Shown here: positions 50,271-59,147 of the stretch, in pieces | How positions within the stretch are numbered: position 1 is the stretch's first letter | Layout: every line of letters begins with the position of its first letter | Virus record (IMG/VR): IMGVR_UViG_3300044646_002092 | Location: 1-64,000 of that record | Source of the DNA: a virus | Strand: one strand, 5' to 3' | DNA: 64,000 nt | Notes under the pieces: model-generated | Told to the model about the DNA's origin: nothing | What the model saw: only the letters and a program-made list of their open reading frames with translations | Databases searched by the model: none | Program-made: the position numbers and the translations under genes

Positions 50271-52391
50271 ATGCAAGTACTTGAATTTGGCTCTGACACA
50301 GACCAGCAATACATTTCAATTGTAAAACCAAAACTCCTCACCCAAAATTTTCTTTCCAAATACATCGATAAACAGCCTCCTTTTGGTCAACTTGGCTTGA
50401 TTGTATACCTGCGAACTTATTCTCGATTCATTCCCCAATTGAAACGCCGAGAAAAATGGTGGGAAACCTGTCTTCGTGTTGTCGAGTATTCTTTCTCTCT
50501 TCTACCTGATAAACCCCGTAAACCCTCTTACTTTACCCAAGATAAGCAGAAAGAGGAAGCTGAAGCTCTATTCGATACTCTATTCAATTTGCGTGGATTT
50601 ACGTCTGGTAGAACTCTTTTTGTAGGTGGTTCTGAAGCCTCAAGACTATACCCTTCTAGCAATTTCAATTGCAGCTACACGAATGTAGATAGTCTCAAAA
50701 GCTTTGCAGACGCGATGTATTTACTTCTTCTTGGGTGTGGCGTTGGTTACAGCGTGGAATCAACGCACGTATCTAAACTCCCTAAATTTAACCCAAACAT
50801 TAAAGTCTCGTTCAAACCTTACGAACCAAAAGAAAAAAATTCCCGTAAGCAAGAGACAGACGTAACTGGATACACAATTACTGTTGGAGATTCCAAAGAA
50901 GGTTGGGTTAGTGCTTTAGTTTATTTCTTGGATTTACATTCTAGTTCATCCACGCAACATATCACTCTAAATTTTGACAGTGTAAGACCAGAGGGTGAGC
51001 GATTAAAAACTTTTGGTGGTCGCGCTTCTGGCTACATTCCTCTTCAGACTATGTTTGAGGAAATTCATGACCGTATCATTTCCACTGATAATGGTGTAAT
51101 TGATTCTGTGGCTGCAATGGACATTATGAACTCTATTGCCAAAGCGATTGTAGTTGGGGGAGTACGCCGCAGTTCTCAGATTGCATTTGGGGATGTCGAT
51201 GATACTAACTTCCGCGATGCCAAGAAAGATTTGTGGTCGAATCCAGAAAAAGCCAAGTACAGCACGACTAGAGTTCTATCAAACAACTCGGTACATCTTT
51301 GGGAAAAGCCTAGTTACGATAGACTTAAAGAACTTTTCGAGACTATCAAGAATAATGGCGAACCTGCACTTTCTATTGCTGGTAACGCATCTCTAAGACG
51401 CGAAAACTATTTTGGCAGTAACCCTTGCCATGAGATTCTGCTAGACAATTTAGGTGTTTGTAATCTAACGACACAAAACTTGCTTAGTTTTGTAGACGAG
51501 TTTGGAAATTTTCTATTCGATGCTGCAATTAAGGCTATCAAGTTACTTACAAGAGTTGGTTCCCGTATCACTCTTGTAGATATGTGGGACAAAGATTGGG
51601 ATTACATTCAAAAGCGTGACCGACTTCTTGGTGTGAGTCTTACAGGTATTGTAGAGGCATATAACGCCCTTAACGACACTGAAAAGCTGAATTGGGAGTA
51701 TTACATCACAGAACTCCACAAAGCCGCTAGAACCGAAGCAGACCTCTACCACGACGCTCTTGGAATCCCCCGCAGCTATCTAGTGACGACACTCAAGCCT
51801 GAAGGGACATTATCACAACTACCAACAGTCTCCTCTGGTGTCCATGCACCGTATGCCCCTTACTATACTCGTAGAATCCGTATTAGTAAGCGCGACCCTA
51901 TTGCTAACGCTCTTTTAGATTTAGGTCTTGTACCTGTACCTGAGAATGGTCAAGGAAACGATATTCATGCAGACGAGTGTAATACTTGGGTATTCTCTTT
52001 TTCTGTTAAGACGAAGGCACAAATCAGGTCAATCGATGAATCTGCAATTGAGCAACTTGAGCGTTATAAGTTCTTCATGAAAAATTGGGCTGAACATACT
52101 GTTTCCGTTACCATCACAGTTGCAGAAAATGAATGGGATGGGGTTGTTGACTGGGTTTGGCAAAATTGGGAATATTGTATTGGCATTGCTTTCTTACCTA
52201 GATTTGACCCAGCCGAACTTGATTCCCCTTACCCAAATATGCCTTACGAGTCTTCAACCGAAGCAGATTACCGACCACTTGAAATATCCGAATCGCAATT
52301 AGTCTCTCTCATTTCTAAGTATGAAACTGAGTACGAAGAATATGAACTAGATGCGTCTTGCGGAGGATTAACAGCTTGCCCCGTTCGTTGA
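50271..52391 (+). CDS. nrdJ: adenosylcobalamin-dependent ribonucleotide reductase (class II, RTPR-like)
   Basis: 706 residues. Redox Cys C134 (NFNCSYTNV), active-site NPCHEILL (C386, E388) with C397 (LGVCNLTT), the TLKPEGTLSQLPTVSSGVH substrate loop (about 505-523), and the C-terminal reducing pair CGGLTAC (697-703). The usual NPCGE is NPCHE here. Monomeric class II reductases of this length use coenzyme B12 and act on ribonucleoside triphosphates; a related enzyme is known in Anabaena. The next gene may make its cofactor. Confidence 0.9.
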   Translation: MQVLEFGSDTDQQYISIVKPKLLTQNFLSKYIDKQPPFGQLGLIVYLRTYSRFIPQLKRREKWWETCLRVVEYSFSLLPDKPRKPSYFTQDKQKEEAEALFDTLFNLRGFTSGRTLFVGGSEASRLYPSSNFNCSYTNVDSLKSFADAMYLLLLGCGVGYSVESTHVSKLPKFNPNIKVSFKPYEPKEKNSRKQETDVTGYTITVGDSKEGWVSALVYFLDLHSSSSTQHITLNFDSVRPEGERLKTFGGRASGYIPLQTMFEEIHDRIISTDNGVIDSVAAMDIMNSIAKAIVVGGVRRSSQIAFGDVDDTNFRDAKKDLWSNPEKAKYSTTRVLSNNSVHLWEKPSYDRLKELFETIKNNGEPALSIAGNASLRRENYFGSNPCHEILLDNLGVCNLTTQNLLSFVDEFGNFLFDAAIKAIKLLTRVGSRITLVDMWDKDWDYIQKRDRLLGVSLTGIVEAYNALNDTEKLNWEYYITELHKAARTEADLYHDALGIPRSYLVTTLKPEGTLSQLPTVSSGVHAPYAPYYTRRIRISKRDPIANALLDLGLVPVPENGQGNDIHADECNTWVFSFSVKTKAQIRSIDESAIEQLERYKFFMKNWAEHTVSVTITVAENEWDGVVDWVWQNWEYCIGIAFLPRFDPAELDSPYPNMPYESSTEADYRPLEISESQLVSLISKYETEYEEYELDASCGGLTACPVR

Positions 52392-52422
52392 TACAATACA
52401 CACAACAACTGAGAAAGACATC

Positions 52423-53013
52423 ATGACTATAAGACTCACCGCTAAAACTTTTGGTAGGGGGTCTTTAGGATACACACAGGCTCATCAAAACAATGGTAAG
52501 CCTGTATTTGTCCGAAAAGACCACATCTCTTGCACAACTTATGCACATATCGACCTTGTTAATGCAGCTATCGGTAAAGTAAAATCTACTCTCACCGAGA
52601 CTAGCAAGACATGGAAGACGCTCGATAAATTGCAAGATGCTATGTTCAATATAGGCTCAATGATTTTCGATACTAAGTATGCCACTTATGAAGTAAATCT
52701 AAAGAATCTCATCTCCCGCATGGAGTCCAGAACTAGTGCTGTAAATACGACCCTAGAAGCGACTGAATTTGTTAAGTATGGACTAGACCCTATTCATGCT
52801 GATTGGGGTACGTTAACTACTCAAACAAGACTTGCAGAGACTGTTTTTGTATCTTGGGTTCATACAAGCACTTTGGACGAAGAAACACTGACTCAGTATC
52901 AGTATGTTTTAGATTTACTCAATACAATGTCTAAGTGGACTTTTGCGGAGAGTAGAGCTTATGCAGCTTCAAAGCAACTCAAAGAAAAAACTTGGGAAAG
53001 TAAAACCGAATGA
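52423..53013 (+). CDS. probable PduO-type corrinoid adenosyltransferase
   Basis: 196 residues. The layout follows PduO-type ATP:cob(I)alamin adenosyltransferases: N-terminal TFGRGSLGYT (9-18) in place of the TGxGDxGxT nucleotide loop, YAHIDLVNAAIG (41-52, for 'aYGtvDELns.lG'), KLQDAMFNIGSMIF (68-81, for 'IQ..LF.lg'), ISRMESR, LTTQTRLAETVFV and LNTMSKWTFAESR near the end (for 'LNRLSDylFvlaR'). Some ATP-site arginines are altered. It directly follows the B12-dependent reductase, which supports a cofactor-making role. It could also be a non-catalytic B12 carrier. Confidence 0.55.
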   Translation: MTIRLTAKTFGRGSLGYTQAHQNNGKPVFVRKDHISCTTYAHIDLVNAAIGKVKSTLTETSKTWKTLDKLQDAMFNIGSMIFDTKYATYEVNLKNLISRMESRTSAVNTTLEATEFVKYGLDPIHADWGTLTTQTRLAETVFVSWVHTSTLDEETLTQYQYVLDLLNTMSKWTFAESRAYAASKQLKEKTWESKTE

Positions 53014-53255
53014 GATTCTTCAACTACCGCTTCCATCAACGAGATGGTATTTCCAAAGCTAACTGGCATCCTCGCGCAATGAACAATTGGCGCAAACAAG
53101 GGCTTCCATTTATCGATTTTGGTACTCGCGTTGATTTTGGGCAGCATCATCCAGAATGCCCTCCCAACTACAGCCAAGTGCGACTTCGGGTTGGAAACTG
53201 GCGGCTAACGCTTCATTTTAATTTTGTAAACTGCGAATACGATACATGGGGCTAA
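53010..53255 (+). CDS. small hypothetical protein
   Basis: 81 residues, basic with many His, Trp and Asn (MRFFNYRFHQRDGISKANWH). ATGA-coupled to the previous gene. Unknown. Confidence 0.6.
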   Translation: MRFFNYRFHQRDGISKANWHPRAMNNWRKQGLPFIDFGTRVDFGQHHPECPPNYSQVRLRVGNWRLTLHFNFVNCEYDTWG

Positions 53256-53256
53256 T

Positions 53257-53430
53257 ATGTGGCAAACACTAAAAGATTTTCAAGACCAAATCGACAAGTA
53301 CTACAAGATTAATGGGGAATACCCCAGAGAACTCCGACTGTCACTAAGAGTCCCTAGACCTAAAGGATTCCGCGCTTACTGTAATCGAATGAAAATCAAG
53401 GTAAACTATAGTCAATACCCTAGAAGATAA
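53257..53430 (+). CDS. small basic hypothetical protein
   Basis: 57 residues, Arg/Lys-rich C-terminal half (VPRPKGFRAYCNRMKIKV). One base after the previous stop and one before the next ATG. Possibly nucleic-acid binding. Confidence 0.55.
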   Translation: MWQTLKDFQDQIDKYYKINGEYPRELRLSLRVPRPKGFRAYCNRMKIKVNYSQYPRR

Positions 53431-53431
53431 C

Positions 53432-53905
53432 ATGATTGACCCAACTCAAGATGGTAAAACTCACATCAGGATTGATTCTAAGGCAGCAACTTTTATTGGC
53501 AAATTTCTCGCGCCTCGTACTCTTTGCGAATTAAATATGCCTGAAGGCAGATTCCTATGCGTAGCCGCTTACCAGTATCATCTAACTTGCAAAGAAGACA
53601 GCCGCCTTAACCGTGTTCATGATTGGGAAACTGAACTTCTTGCTACTCAACTTCAATCACTTCCTCGAAAAGAGCAATTACCAGCCGCCGAACTTCAAGC
53701 GAAGCTGAAAAAAGCGCTCGACCAAAAAATCAAGTGGAGCGAATATTGGATGGAAGAGTTCACTGAATCAGAACTTCCTTTTCTGTACTATCATCTTGAT
53801 GCTGAAGGTAATGTGGTTGATGAAAGTAGGAAATATCGTTGGTTGCTGAATCACTTAGAAGCAAGACGAAAACTATTACAACAGAGAAGAGACAACGCCG
53901 CATGA
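53432..53905 (+). CDS. conserved phage hypothetical protein
   Basis: 157 residues. THIRIDSKAATFIGKFLAP, EGRFLCVAAYQYHLTC and LPFLYYHLDAEGNVVDES resemble, in order, a phage hypothetical family with 'hINiYSkg.T.LGr.LSN...G.f.S.EgyWYwL...tLPf.HYY'. Function unknown. Overlaps the next ATG by 4 bases. Confidence 0.6.
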   Translation: MIDPTQDGKTHIRIDSKAATFIGKFLAPRTLCELNMPEGRFLCVAAYQYHLTCKEDSRLNRVHDWETELLATQLQSLPRKEQLPAAELQAKLKKALDQKIKWSEYWMEEFTESELPFLYYHLDAEGNVVDESRKYRWLLNHLEARRKLLQQRRDNAA

Positions 53906-54192
53906 ATCCATTACTCACCGAACAAGAGTGCCTAGATTTTATAAAAGTTTACTTATGTCAAGCAGTTACAAAATATTATTTTGAGTTAGGTTGGTATCCC
54001 CCTGAAGGTGCTGCTTTACCTGAGAGCTACGCAAGCCTTAATTTTGCTTTAAGGGATGATAGTGTGAAAATACTAGAGTCTGGTTGCTGCATGAAAGAAG
54101 CCCTCAACAATCTAGTAACTTATCTCAAGCACCCGTCAAACCAACATTATAAAACTACTGACTTCACATTACCTGAATATAACCATGACTAA
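53902..54192 (+). CDS. hypothetical protein
   Basis: 96 residues from the ATG at 53902. Helical. Overlaps the thymidylate synthase start by 8 bases. Unknown. Confidence 0.6.
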   Translation: MNPLLTEQECLDFIKVYLCQAVTKYYFELGWYPPEGAALPESYASLNFALRDDSVKILESGCCMKEALNNLVTYLKHPSNQHYKTTDFTLPEYNHD

Positions 54193-55072
54193 CTACACTT
54201 CCGCCGACCTTACATACGCTTTTCTATTGCAAGACATTCTGCGCTTCAACAATGTAGTAGAGACACGTAACCATTCGTGTTACTGCAATCCATTTCTTGA
54301 TACCGTTACCTTTAACTCTCTACCTCTAATTACCGTTCGCAAGACAGCTTGGAAGCTTGCTCTAACTGAGATGGAGTGGTTTATGTCGGGGTATAGAGAA
54401 TGCCCCGAAAAATTATCTAAGTGGTGGGCTGGACAACTTAATCATGATGGAGAGTACGTGGACGGATACTCACAGCAGTTTCGAGAGTCCAGTTACTTCA
54501 ATAGAAAAGAAGATGATTTAGGAGGCTTCGACCAAATTGCTTACATTCTTGATGGTCTGAAAAATCACCAGCACTCTCGCCGTTTAGTTATGACATCTTG
54601 GAATACAGGTGAGATGGCTAACATCACGAAGACCAACAACAATCCTCAAACGCCTTCGACCTGCCATAGCACACTAATTCAGTTCTTTGTGGTTAATGGC
54701 GAACTGCACGTAAAACACTATCAAAGGTCTGCGGATACCTTACTTGGCGTTCCTTGCAATTGGGTTCAGCACTGGGCTTTGCTGACTTACTTCGCTTTCC
54801 ACAGCAATCTAAAAGTTGGCTCACTTACTTGGGTATTTGGTGATGCTCATATCTACAATGAAGAATCTCACATCGAAGCTGCTAATCAGATTATTAAAGT
54901 TCTTATGAATAGAAATAATTCTGGATTTGTCGAGCCTATAGAACTTAACCTCGCCTATAATTACTCTGGTGAACTTGACTCATTTGGTACACCTCGCTTT
55001 GCTGCTGCTGACTTCACTATCGAAGGTGAAATTCCTAAACCAACTGTATTGGCTAAACCTAAATTGTTGTAA
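54185..55072 (+). CDS. thyA: thymidylate synthase
   Basis: 295 residues. Catalytic Cys C160 in PSTCHST, followed by QFFVVNGELHVKHYQRSADT (166-185) and LLGVPCNW (186-193), the ThyA folate/dUMP core; SRR (131-133) is the phosphate-binding pair. Methylates dUMP (from the phage dUTPase) to dTMP with methylene-tetrahydrofolate. The usual PPCH is PSTCH here. End of the nucleotide operon. Confidence 0.9.
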   Translation: MTNYTSADLTYAFLLQDILRFNNVVETRNHSCYCNPFLDTVTFNSLPLITVRKTAWKLALTEMEWFMSGYRECPEKLSKWWAGQLNHDGEYVDGYSQQFRESSYFNRKEDDLGGFDQIAYILDGLKNHQHSRRLVMTSWNTGEMANITKTNNNPQTPSTCHSTLIQFFVVNGELHVKHYQRSADTLLGVPCNWVQHWALLTYFAFHSNLKVGSLTWVFGDAHIYNEESHIEAANQIIKVLMNRNNSGFVEPIELNLAYNYSGELDSFGTPRFAAADFTIEGEIPKPTVLAKPKLL

Positions 55073-55084
55073 TTTACTCCTTTA

Positions 55085-55148
55085 GATAGATACAATCAAT
55101 AGTTACATGATGTTAACTTTAAGACAGTAAACATCATGTAATTTTTTC
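55085..55148 (+). promoter_or_regulatory. GAYAGAT-N18 promoter signal overlapping a terminator-like inverted repeat
   Basis: GATAGATACA (55085-55094), 18-base spacer, TTAACT (55113-55118); the ATG at 55149 is 31 bases on. The same DNA holds a perfect 10-bp inverted repeat ACATGATGTT/AACATCATGT (55105-55114, 55130-55139) followed by TTTTTT, so it may both end the thyA message and act as an operator. Confidence 0.5.
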
Positions 55149-55241
55149 ATGTTAACTTTTTTAATAGCTACATTTGGTACTGCTTTTATATGTTGGCTAA
55201 TTTCATTAGCTTGTGGCACTGAAGGAAATGGTAAGTCTTAA
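55149..55241 (+). CDS. tiny membrane peptide
   Basis: 30 residues, a single hydrophobic helix (LTFLIATFGTAFICWLISLA). TAATG overlap with the next gene and 31 bases behind the promoter signal. Confidence 0.45.
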   Translation: MLTFLIATFGTAFICWLISLACGTEGNGKS

Positions 55242-55849
55242 TGGTAAAACATGACATTCGCCTCAGAACCGCCAATATTATTCGTCAACTAGATTATCCA
55301 CAAATCCGCCTAAAACGCCTAGACATCGATAAGGTACGCAATTGGTGTTACGTCAATATTCCTAAAGCAGTTTCTAGATTTAAAGATAATCGTTTCGACT
55401 TAAACGAAGCAACAACTTGGGAAGAGCTTTGCGCTTATAATACCATCTTACAAATCTATGGTCGTAAAGTGGCTGTGTACTTCACTTTTGGATGGCTTGA
55501 TTATCAGGGGGTAAAAGAGTTCATAGCTTCGCGTAAGGGGGCAAAGTTTCGTCAAGAGTTTGGGCTTGACCATCACAGTGCAATCTTACTATCTCCTCAA
55601 ACTTTCTTTTCTGCCGAGTCGTTAGATGAATTTTGGGTGAGTTTTGACTTAAAAGGGGGTAAAGGGTATAACTTTCTAGACTATTCACATTATAATGACG
55701 ATGAAGATATGGATTCATCTCAATATGATTGGCTCAATGAAGCCCTAGCTGAACAAGAGAATGAAAAAATAAAGAATCCTTACGAGGATTTGAATCGCCG
55801 TACTAGTACCAAGACTAAACAGAAAAAAAATGTCTCTATTACCAACTAA
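55241..55849 (+). CDS. hypothetical protein
   Basis: 202 residues; basic N-terminal third, acidic C-terminal third (SHYNDDEDMDSSQYDWLNEA) and a basic tail. Overlaps the next gene by 20 bases. Unknown. Confidence 0.65.
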   Translation: MVKHDIRLRTANIIRQLDYPQIRLKRLDIDKVRNWCYVNIPKAVSRFKDNRFDLNEATTWEELCAYNTILQIYGRKVAVYFTFGWLDYQGVKEFIASRKGAKFRQEFGLDHHSAILLSPQTFFSAESLDEFWVSFDLKGGKGYNFLDYSHYNDDEDMDSSQYDWLNEALAEQENEKIKNPYEDLNRRTSTKTKQKKNVSITN

Positions 55850-56234
55850 AAAATACGCCCGAATCCCGCAGCATCAGCCTGAACTTGTTGCAGTCAAAAA
55901 AGAACCTCCGACACTCGTTGAAGTGCTTGAAAATGAAGGGTATGACCTTCAACATGAACTCAATCAAATTGAGGAAGCTAAGAGCCGAGAACGTGACCTG
56001 AGATTGCGGCTTAACGTAGTCCAACAATCACTACAAGCATTTCGTGCCTTGGAAGCTGCGCCCGAACCTGTACAAGAACAATCCGCACCTGCGCCTATCG
56101 TCAAAAATGTTCGGAAAGCCGCCACTAGAAAGACGGCAAGACCTACCCAAAGTAGTGTTGCACCAGAGCCAACTGTGAGCGATACTGAAAATATTGAACT
56201 TGTACACGATGATTTTTCAACTTTTCCTGACTAA
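55830..56234 (+). CDS. coiled-coil protein with disordered tail
   Basis: 134 residues. Coiled coil at about 35-75 (HELNQIEEAKSRERDLRLRL), then Pro/Ala/Thr/Arg-rich and acidic segments. Unknown. Confidence 0.6.
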   Translation: MSLLPTKKYARIPQHQPELVAVKKEPPTLVEVLENEGYDLQHELNQIEEAKSRERDLRLRLNVVQQSLQAFRALEAAPEPVQEQSAPAPIVKNVRKAATRKTARPTQSSVAPEPTVSDTENIELVHDDFSTFPD

Positions 56235-56242
56235 TAACTAAT

Positions 56243-56734
56243 ATGACCAACAATAGTTTTTATTTTTCTGACCTGATTGGTATTCCAGTAACCGCAGCAT
56301 ATTCAAAAGCAGCTAGAGACAAAGAACTGAAGCAATTATCCGATGCTTTGTATTCTGCACTGACTTCCTCCCCCCCTAAAAAAGAGAAGTTTCTCGAACC
56401 TGTAACTATTTTCCATAACGACGCAAGGTTAACCAGAGTGAAGCCTGAAAATTCTCAGTATTACGAAGATGCTAAAGAGTTTTATGTTTCTCTCGGCATT
56501 TTCGACCTCGACCCCAGTTCTGCTGTTGTCACTGTCACCAAAGACAACAAACTTGAACTAACTTGGACTGAACGTGCAGGCAAAGGGAAATTCTTTAGTA
56601 AAATTCCTAGCTATCTAGTTGCTACTTCAGCGCCTGTATTGAGTTATGAAGGCGGTGTTCTCGATATTCGAGTCAATGTGAAGTCCCGAAGCGAAAATGA
56701 TGTGGTATTTGTCGGTAAGCTTGAATCGAAGTAG
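56243..56734 (+). CDS. hypothetical protein
   Basis: 163 residues, beta-rich C-terminus. Unknown. Followed by a terminator. Confidence 0.65.
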   Translation: MTNNSFYFSDLIGIPVTAAYSKAARDKELKQLSDALYSALTSSPPKKEKFLEPVTIFHNDARLTRVKPENSQYYEDAKEFYVSLGIFDLDPSSAVVTVTKDNKLELTWTERAGKGKFFSKIPSYLVATSAPVLSYEGGVLDIRVNVKSRSENDVVFVGKLESK

Positions 56735-56796
56735 TAAAGAGTTACGAAAACTAATTCTCCCTATCTTTATTGAAAGGGTAAAGCAACAAATTTATA

Positions 56797-56824
56797 GGGG
56801 ACGCTGCGGTGTCCCTTTTCTTTT
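56797..56824 (+). terminator. intrinsic terminator
   Basis: GGGGAC-N8-GTCCC followed by TTTTCTTTT. Confidence 0.75.
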
Positions 56825-56838
56825 ACTAAGGAGTAACC

Positions 56839-56967
56839 ATGTTCAATTTTGACCAACTCTACAAATTGATGCTTGAGTATCTACTAATAGTAGTATTGAC
56901 TATTCTTGGTCTTCAAGTTACACTTCTGTTTGTTAAAACTATTTGGGATTTATACAATTATGGCTGA
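56839..56967 (+). CDS. small membrane protein
   Basis: 42 residues with AAGGAG 5 bases before the ATG. One transmembrane helix (YLLIVVLTILGLQVTLLFV). Overlaps the next start by 8 bases. Confidence 0.55.
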   Translation: MFNFDQLYKLMLEYLLIVVLTILGLQVTLLFVKTIWDLYNYG

Positions 56968-57388
56968 CCCTCGCCGTTACAGTATCTCAATCATCGAAAA
57001 CTTTTCAGACAAATCACTACACGAAATTGCACTTGTCGTTACTGAATCTGTATTTTACATTAAACCAGACGAATTTATTTTAGGGCAAACTAAGGAACTT
57101 ACACTTGGCACTGAATTTTTATATACCGAAGAGCCTATTACTTGGCGCGAAGCAGAAAAAGAACTTGCGCCAGCTTTTCGAGATTTTCCTGATGCTTGCT
57201 TCTGTGTTTTTGTCAGTGATGGTGAAGATGGCGGTCAATATCGTACATTGTTCTTCAACGGTAAGGCAGTGACGCAGTACCCTGAAATTCGTTATCCAGA
57301 GTTTCGCTTGAATGAGTTTGAATACGAGACTTCGAGCAAGAAGAGTTTGTTTAGAGATATTATTTTGGAGAGCGTACAGGATGCTTAA
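56960..57388 (+). CDS. hypothetical protein
   Basis: 142 residues from the ATG at 56960 (MADPRRYSISIIEN). Acidic, alpha/beta. Overlaps the macrodomain gene start by 8 bases. Unknown. Confidence 0.65.
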   Translation: MADPRRYSISIIENFSDKSLHEIALVVTESVFYIKPDEFILGQTKELTLGTEFLYTEEPITWREAEKELAPAFRDFPDACFCVFVSDGEDGGQYRTLFFNGKAVTQYPEIRYPEFRLNEFEYETSSKKSLFRDIILESVQDA

Positions 57389-57857
57389 ATCGATGCCTCA
57401 AGGCGCTAACATTCTCGACGTTGACTTAACTAAGCCTGAGAACTGCATCTTTGTACCTGTGAACTGTGTAGGGGTGATGGGTAAAGGTTTGGCGCTCGAC
57501 TTCAAGAAAAAATATCCCGATTTAGTTTGGCAATACAACAATCTTTGTGAAAAGAATTATCTTAGAGTGGGTTTCCCTGAGTTTATTTCTTTTGATGGCT
57601 CATTTTTAAATATTGTCCTTTTCCCAACTAAAAAACATTGGAAGGACTTATCTCAACTTCATTGGATTAAGCAGGGATTAATAGAATTAGCTACAAGCCC
57701 TAACTTAGACTTTCAGCATTGGCGCAAACAAACTCGCAACCTACATATACCTAAACTTGGTTGTGGTCTTGGTGGTCTTAATTGGGCTGATGTACGCCCT
57801 TTGATTGAACAGTTTGCAGAAATGATGCCTGAACATGAGGTGTATTTATATGAATAG
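57381..57857 (+). CDS. macrodomain protein, DarG/TARG1-like
   Basis: 158 residues from the ATG at 57381. VNCVGVMGKGLALDFKKKYP (27-46) is the ADP-ribose-binding loop 1; FPTKKHWKDLS (81-91) carries the Lys that is catalytic in DarG/TARG1-type macrodomains; IPKLGCGLGGLNW (123-135) is loop 2. This subgroup removes ADP-ribose from DNA or acidic residues. In a phage it might undo DarT-type host defence; that is inference. Minimal single-domain length. Confidence 0.8.
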   Translation: MLKSMPQGANILDVDLTKPENCIFVPVNCVGVMGKGLALDFKKKYPDLVWQYNNLCEKNYLRVGFPEFISFDGSFLNIVLFPTKKHWKDLSQLHWIKQGLIELATSPNLDFQHWRKQTRNLHIPKLGCGLGGLNWADVRPLIEQFAEMMPEHEVYLYE

Positions 57858-57860
57858 AAT

Positions 57861-58310
57861 ATGTTAGGAAGTTTACCAACTGAACCAGAAGAAGTTAAGT
57901 TAGCCATCATTGATGATGAACTTAATAAACTTTATATTGATACTCAACATCTATTACAGAAATACAGTTCTCTTGTTTCTGAAAATACCCCACTCCTAAT
58001 CAACCAAATTAAAAAAGCTCTCAAAGATTTAGACTTTATTTTTGAAAATCTGAGTCTCGAAAGTGAGGATTGGAAAGTAAGTTCCTGTAAGCGGGAGTAC
58101 AAATACTGGTACAAACAATTTACACATTTCGATGAGCTACTTATTCCCGAAGTTATTGAAAAATATCTTGAAGAGGAGTTGGAAAAAGAAAGGCAAAGAG
58201 AATTAGAACGTGAAAAACGTTACCAACTACAAAAAGAAGAGGTTGAAAAAGCAAAATTAAATAATAGATGGATTGACGAAATGCGCCGTACCCACTACAA
58301 TACTTTTTAG
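57861..58310 (+). CDS. charged helical hypothetical protein
   Basis: 149 residues, highly charged; long helix at about 95-140 (LEEELEKERQRELEREKRYQ). A-rich codon use. Unknown. Confidence 0.6.
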   Translation: MLGSLPTEPEEVKLAIIDDELNKLYIDTQHLLQKYSSLVSENTPLLINQIKKALKDLDFIFENLSLESEDWKVSSCKREYKYWYKQFTHFDELLIPEVIEKYLEEELEKERQRELEREKRYQLQKEEVEKAKLNNRWIDEMRRTHYNTF

Positions 58311-58331
58311 TAATACTTAAGGAGCAAAAAG

Positions 58332-58613
58332 ATGTCACGCACCAAGAAGCACAGAGACTTGTTTTTTCTTCAGTTTCTTCACAAACTTATCAAGTCCATC
58401 GGTAGCCCTTTTACCCATCCTCGCGCATCTCGTTGGGCTAAAGTACGTAGCAGAGTCAGCAGACAGTATGGAGGCTCTAACTGGGGCGATAATCAGCGTG
58501 TAGATACCAAATACAACTTCACACCCAAACATCGTGCAATGAAGCGTGCAGCCCGTCGAGAAGCTTTGGAGCAAGCACAGCAACAACTTGAAGAATACGA
58601 ATATGGAGACTAA
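58332..58613 (+). CDS. small very basic hypothetical protein
   Basis: 93 residues, with AAGGAG before the ATG; Arg/Lys-rich throughout (SRTKKHRDLFFLQFLHKL). Possibly nucleic-acid binding. Overlaps the next gene by 11 bases. Confidence 0.6.
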   Translation: MSRTKKHRDLFFLQFLHKLIKSIGSPFTHPRASRWAKVRSRVSRQYGGSNWGDNQRVDTKYNFTPKHRAMKRAARREALEQAQQQLEEYEYGD

Positions 58614-58908
58614 CCTGCGTTGGCAAGATAATGGACAATTTTCTTACGCTTGGTTCGGTATTACTAAGCTCAGCGTCGAGTATGAAGGGTCTATGCATCC
58701 AAGAGGCTCAGATTTACCTACTGGCTACCGAGTAAGCGTAGAAGGTTACAAAAAACGCGAACTCAAGCATCTTTTCTCTAAGCGAGACAATGCAAAAATT
58801 GCTGCTGAACGTCTACTCTGGAAAATTGTAAACGAAATGCACCAAGACCTATCTCAATATTCTTGGGATACGCACAACAAAGAAGAAGTTAAATGGGTGG
58901 TGAGATGA
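58603..58908 (+). CDS. hypothetical protein
   Basis: 101 residues from the ATG at 58603. Beta-rich then a basic helix. ATGA overlap with the next gene. Unknown. Confidence 0.6.
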   Translation: METNLRWQDNGQFSYAWFGITKLSVEYEGSMHPRGSDLPTGYRVSVEGYKKRELKHLFSKRDNAKIAAERLLWKIVNEMHQDLSQYSWDTHNKEEVKWVVR

Positions 58909-59147
58909 TTAAATTACCGCCAAGGTTCAAAATTTTCCACAATGTTAGCGAGGACTATTACTTCATCAAAGAACGATTCTGTTTCTTTTGGTATATGACA
59001 GAAAGGGATATTATTGCTTACGATGGTTCTACAGTAATAACTCGTTACGAGAGTGTTGAAGCTGCCGAAACTGTAATCGACCAATGGCTCCGTAATAAAA
59101 AACAATCCAAAACACCTGATGAAATCAAACTGGTAAAAGAACTATGA
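58905..59147 (+). CDS. hypothetical protein
   Basis: 80 residues from the ATG at 58905 (58893 is an alternative). Aromatic-rich N-terminus and a charged end. ATGA overlap with the RNA ligase N-terminal segment. Confidence 0.6.
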   Translation: MIKLPPRFKIFHNVSEDYYFIKERFCFFWYMTERDIIAYDGSTVITRYESVEAAETVIDQWLRNKKQSKTPDEIKLVKEL

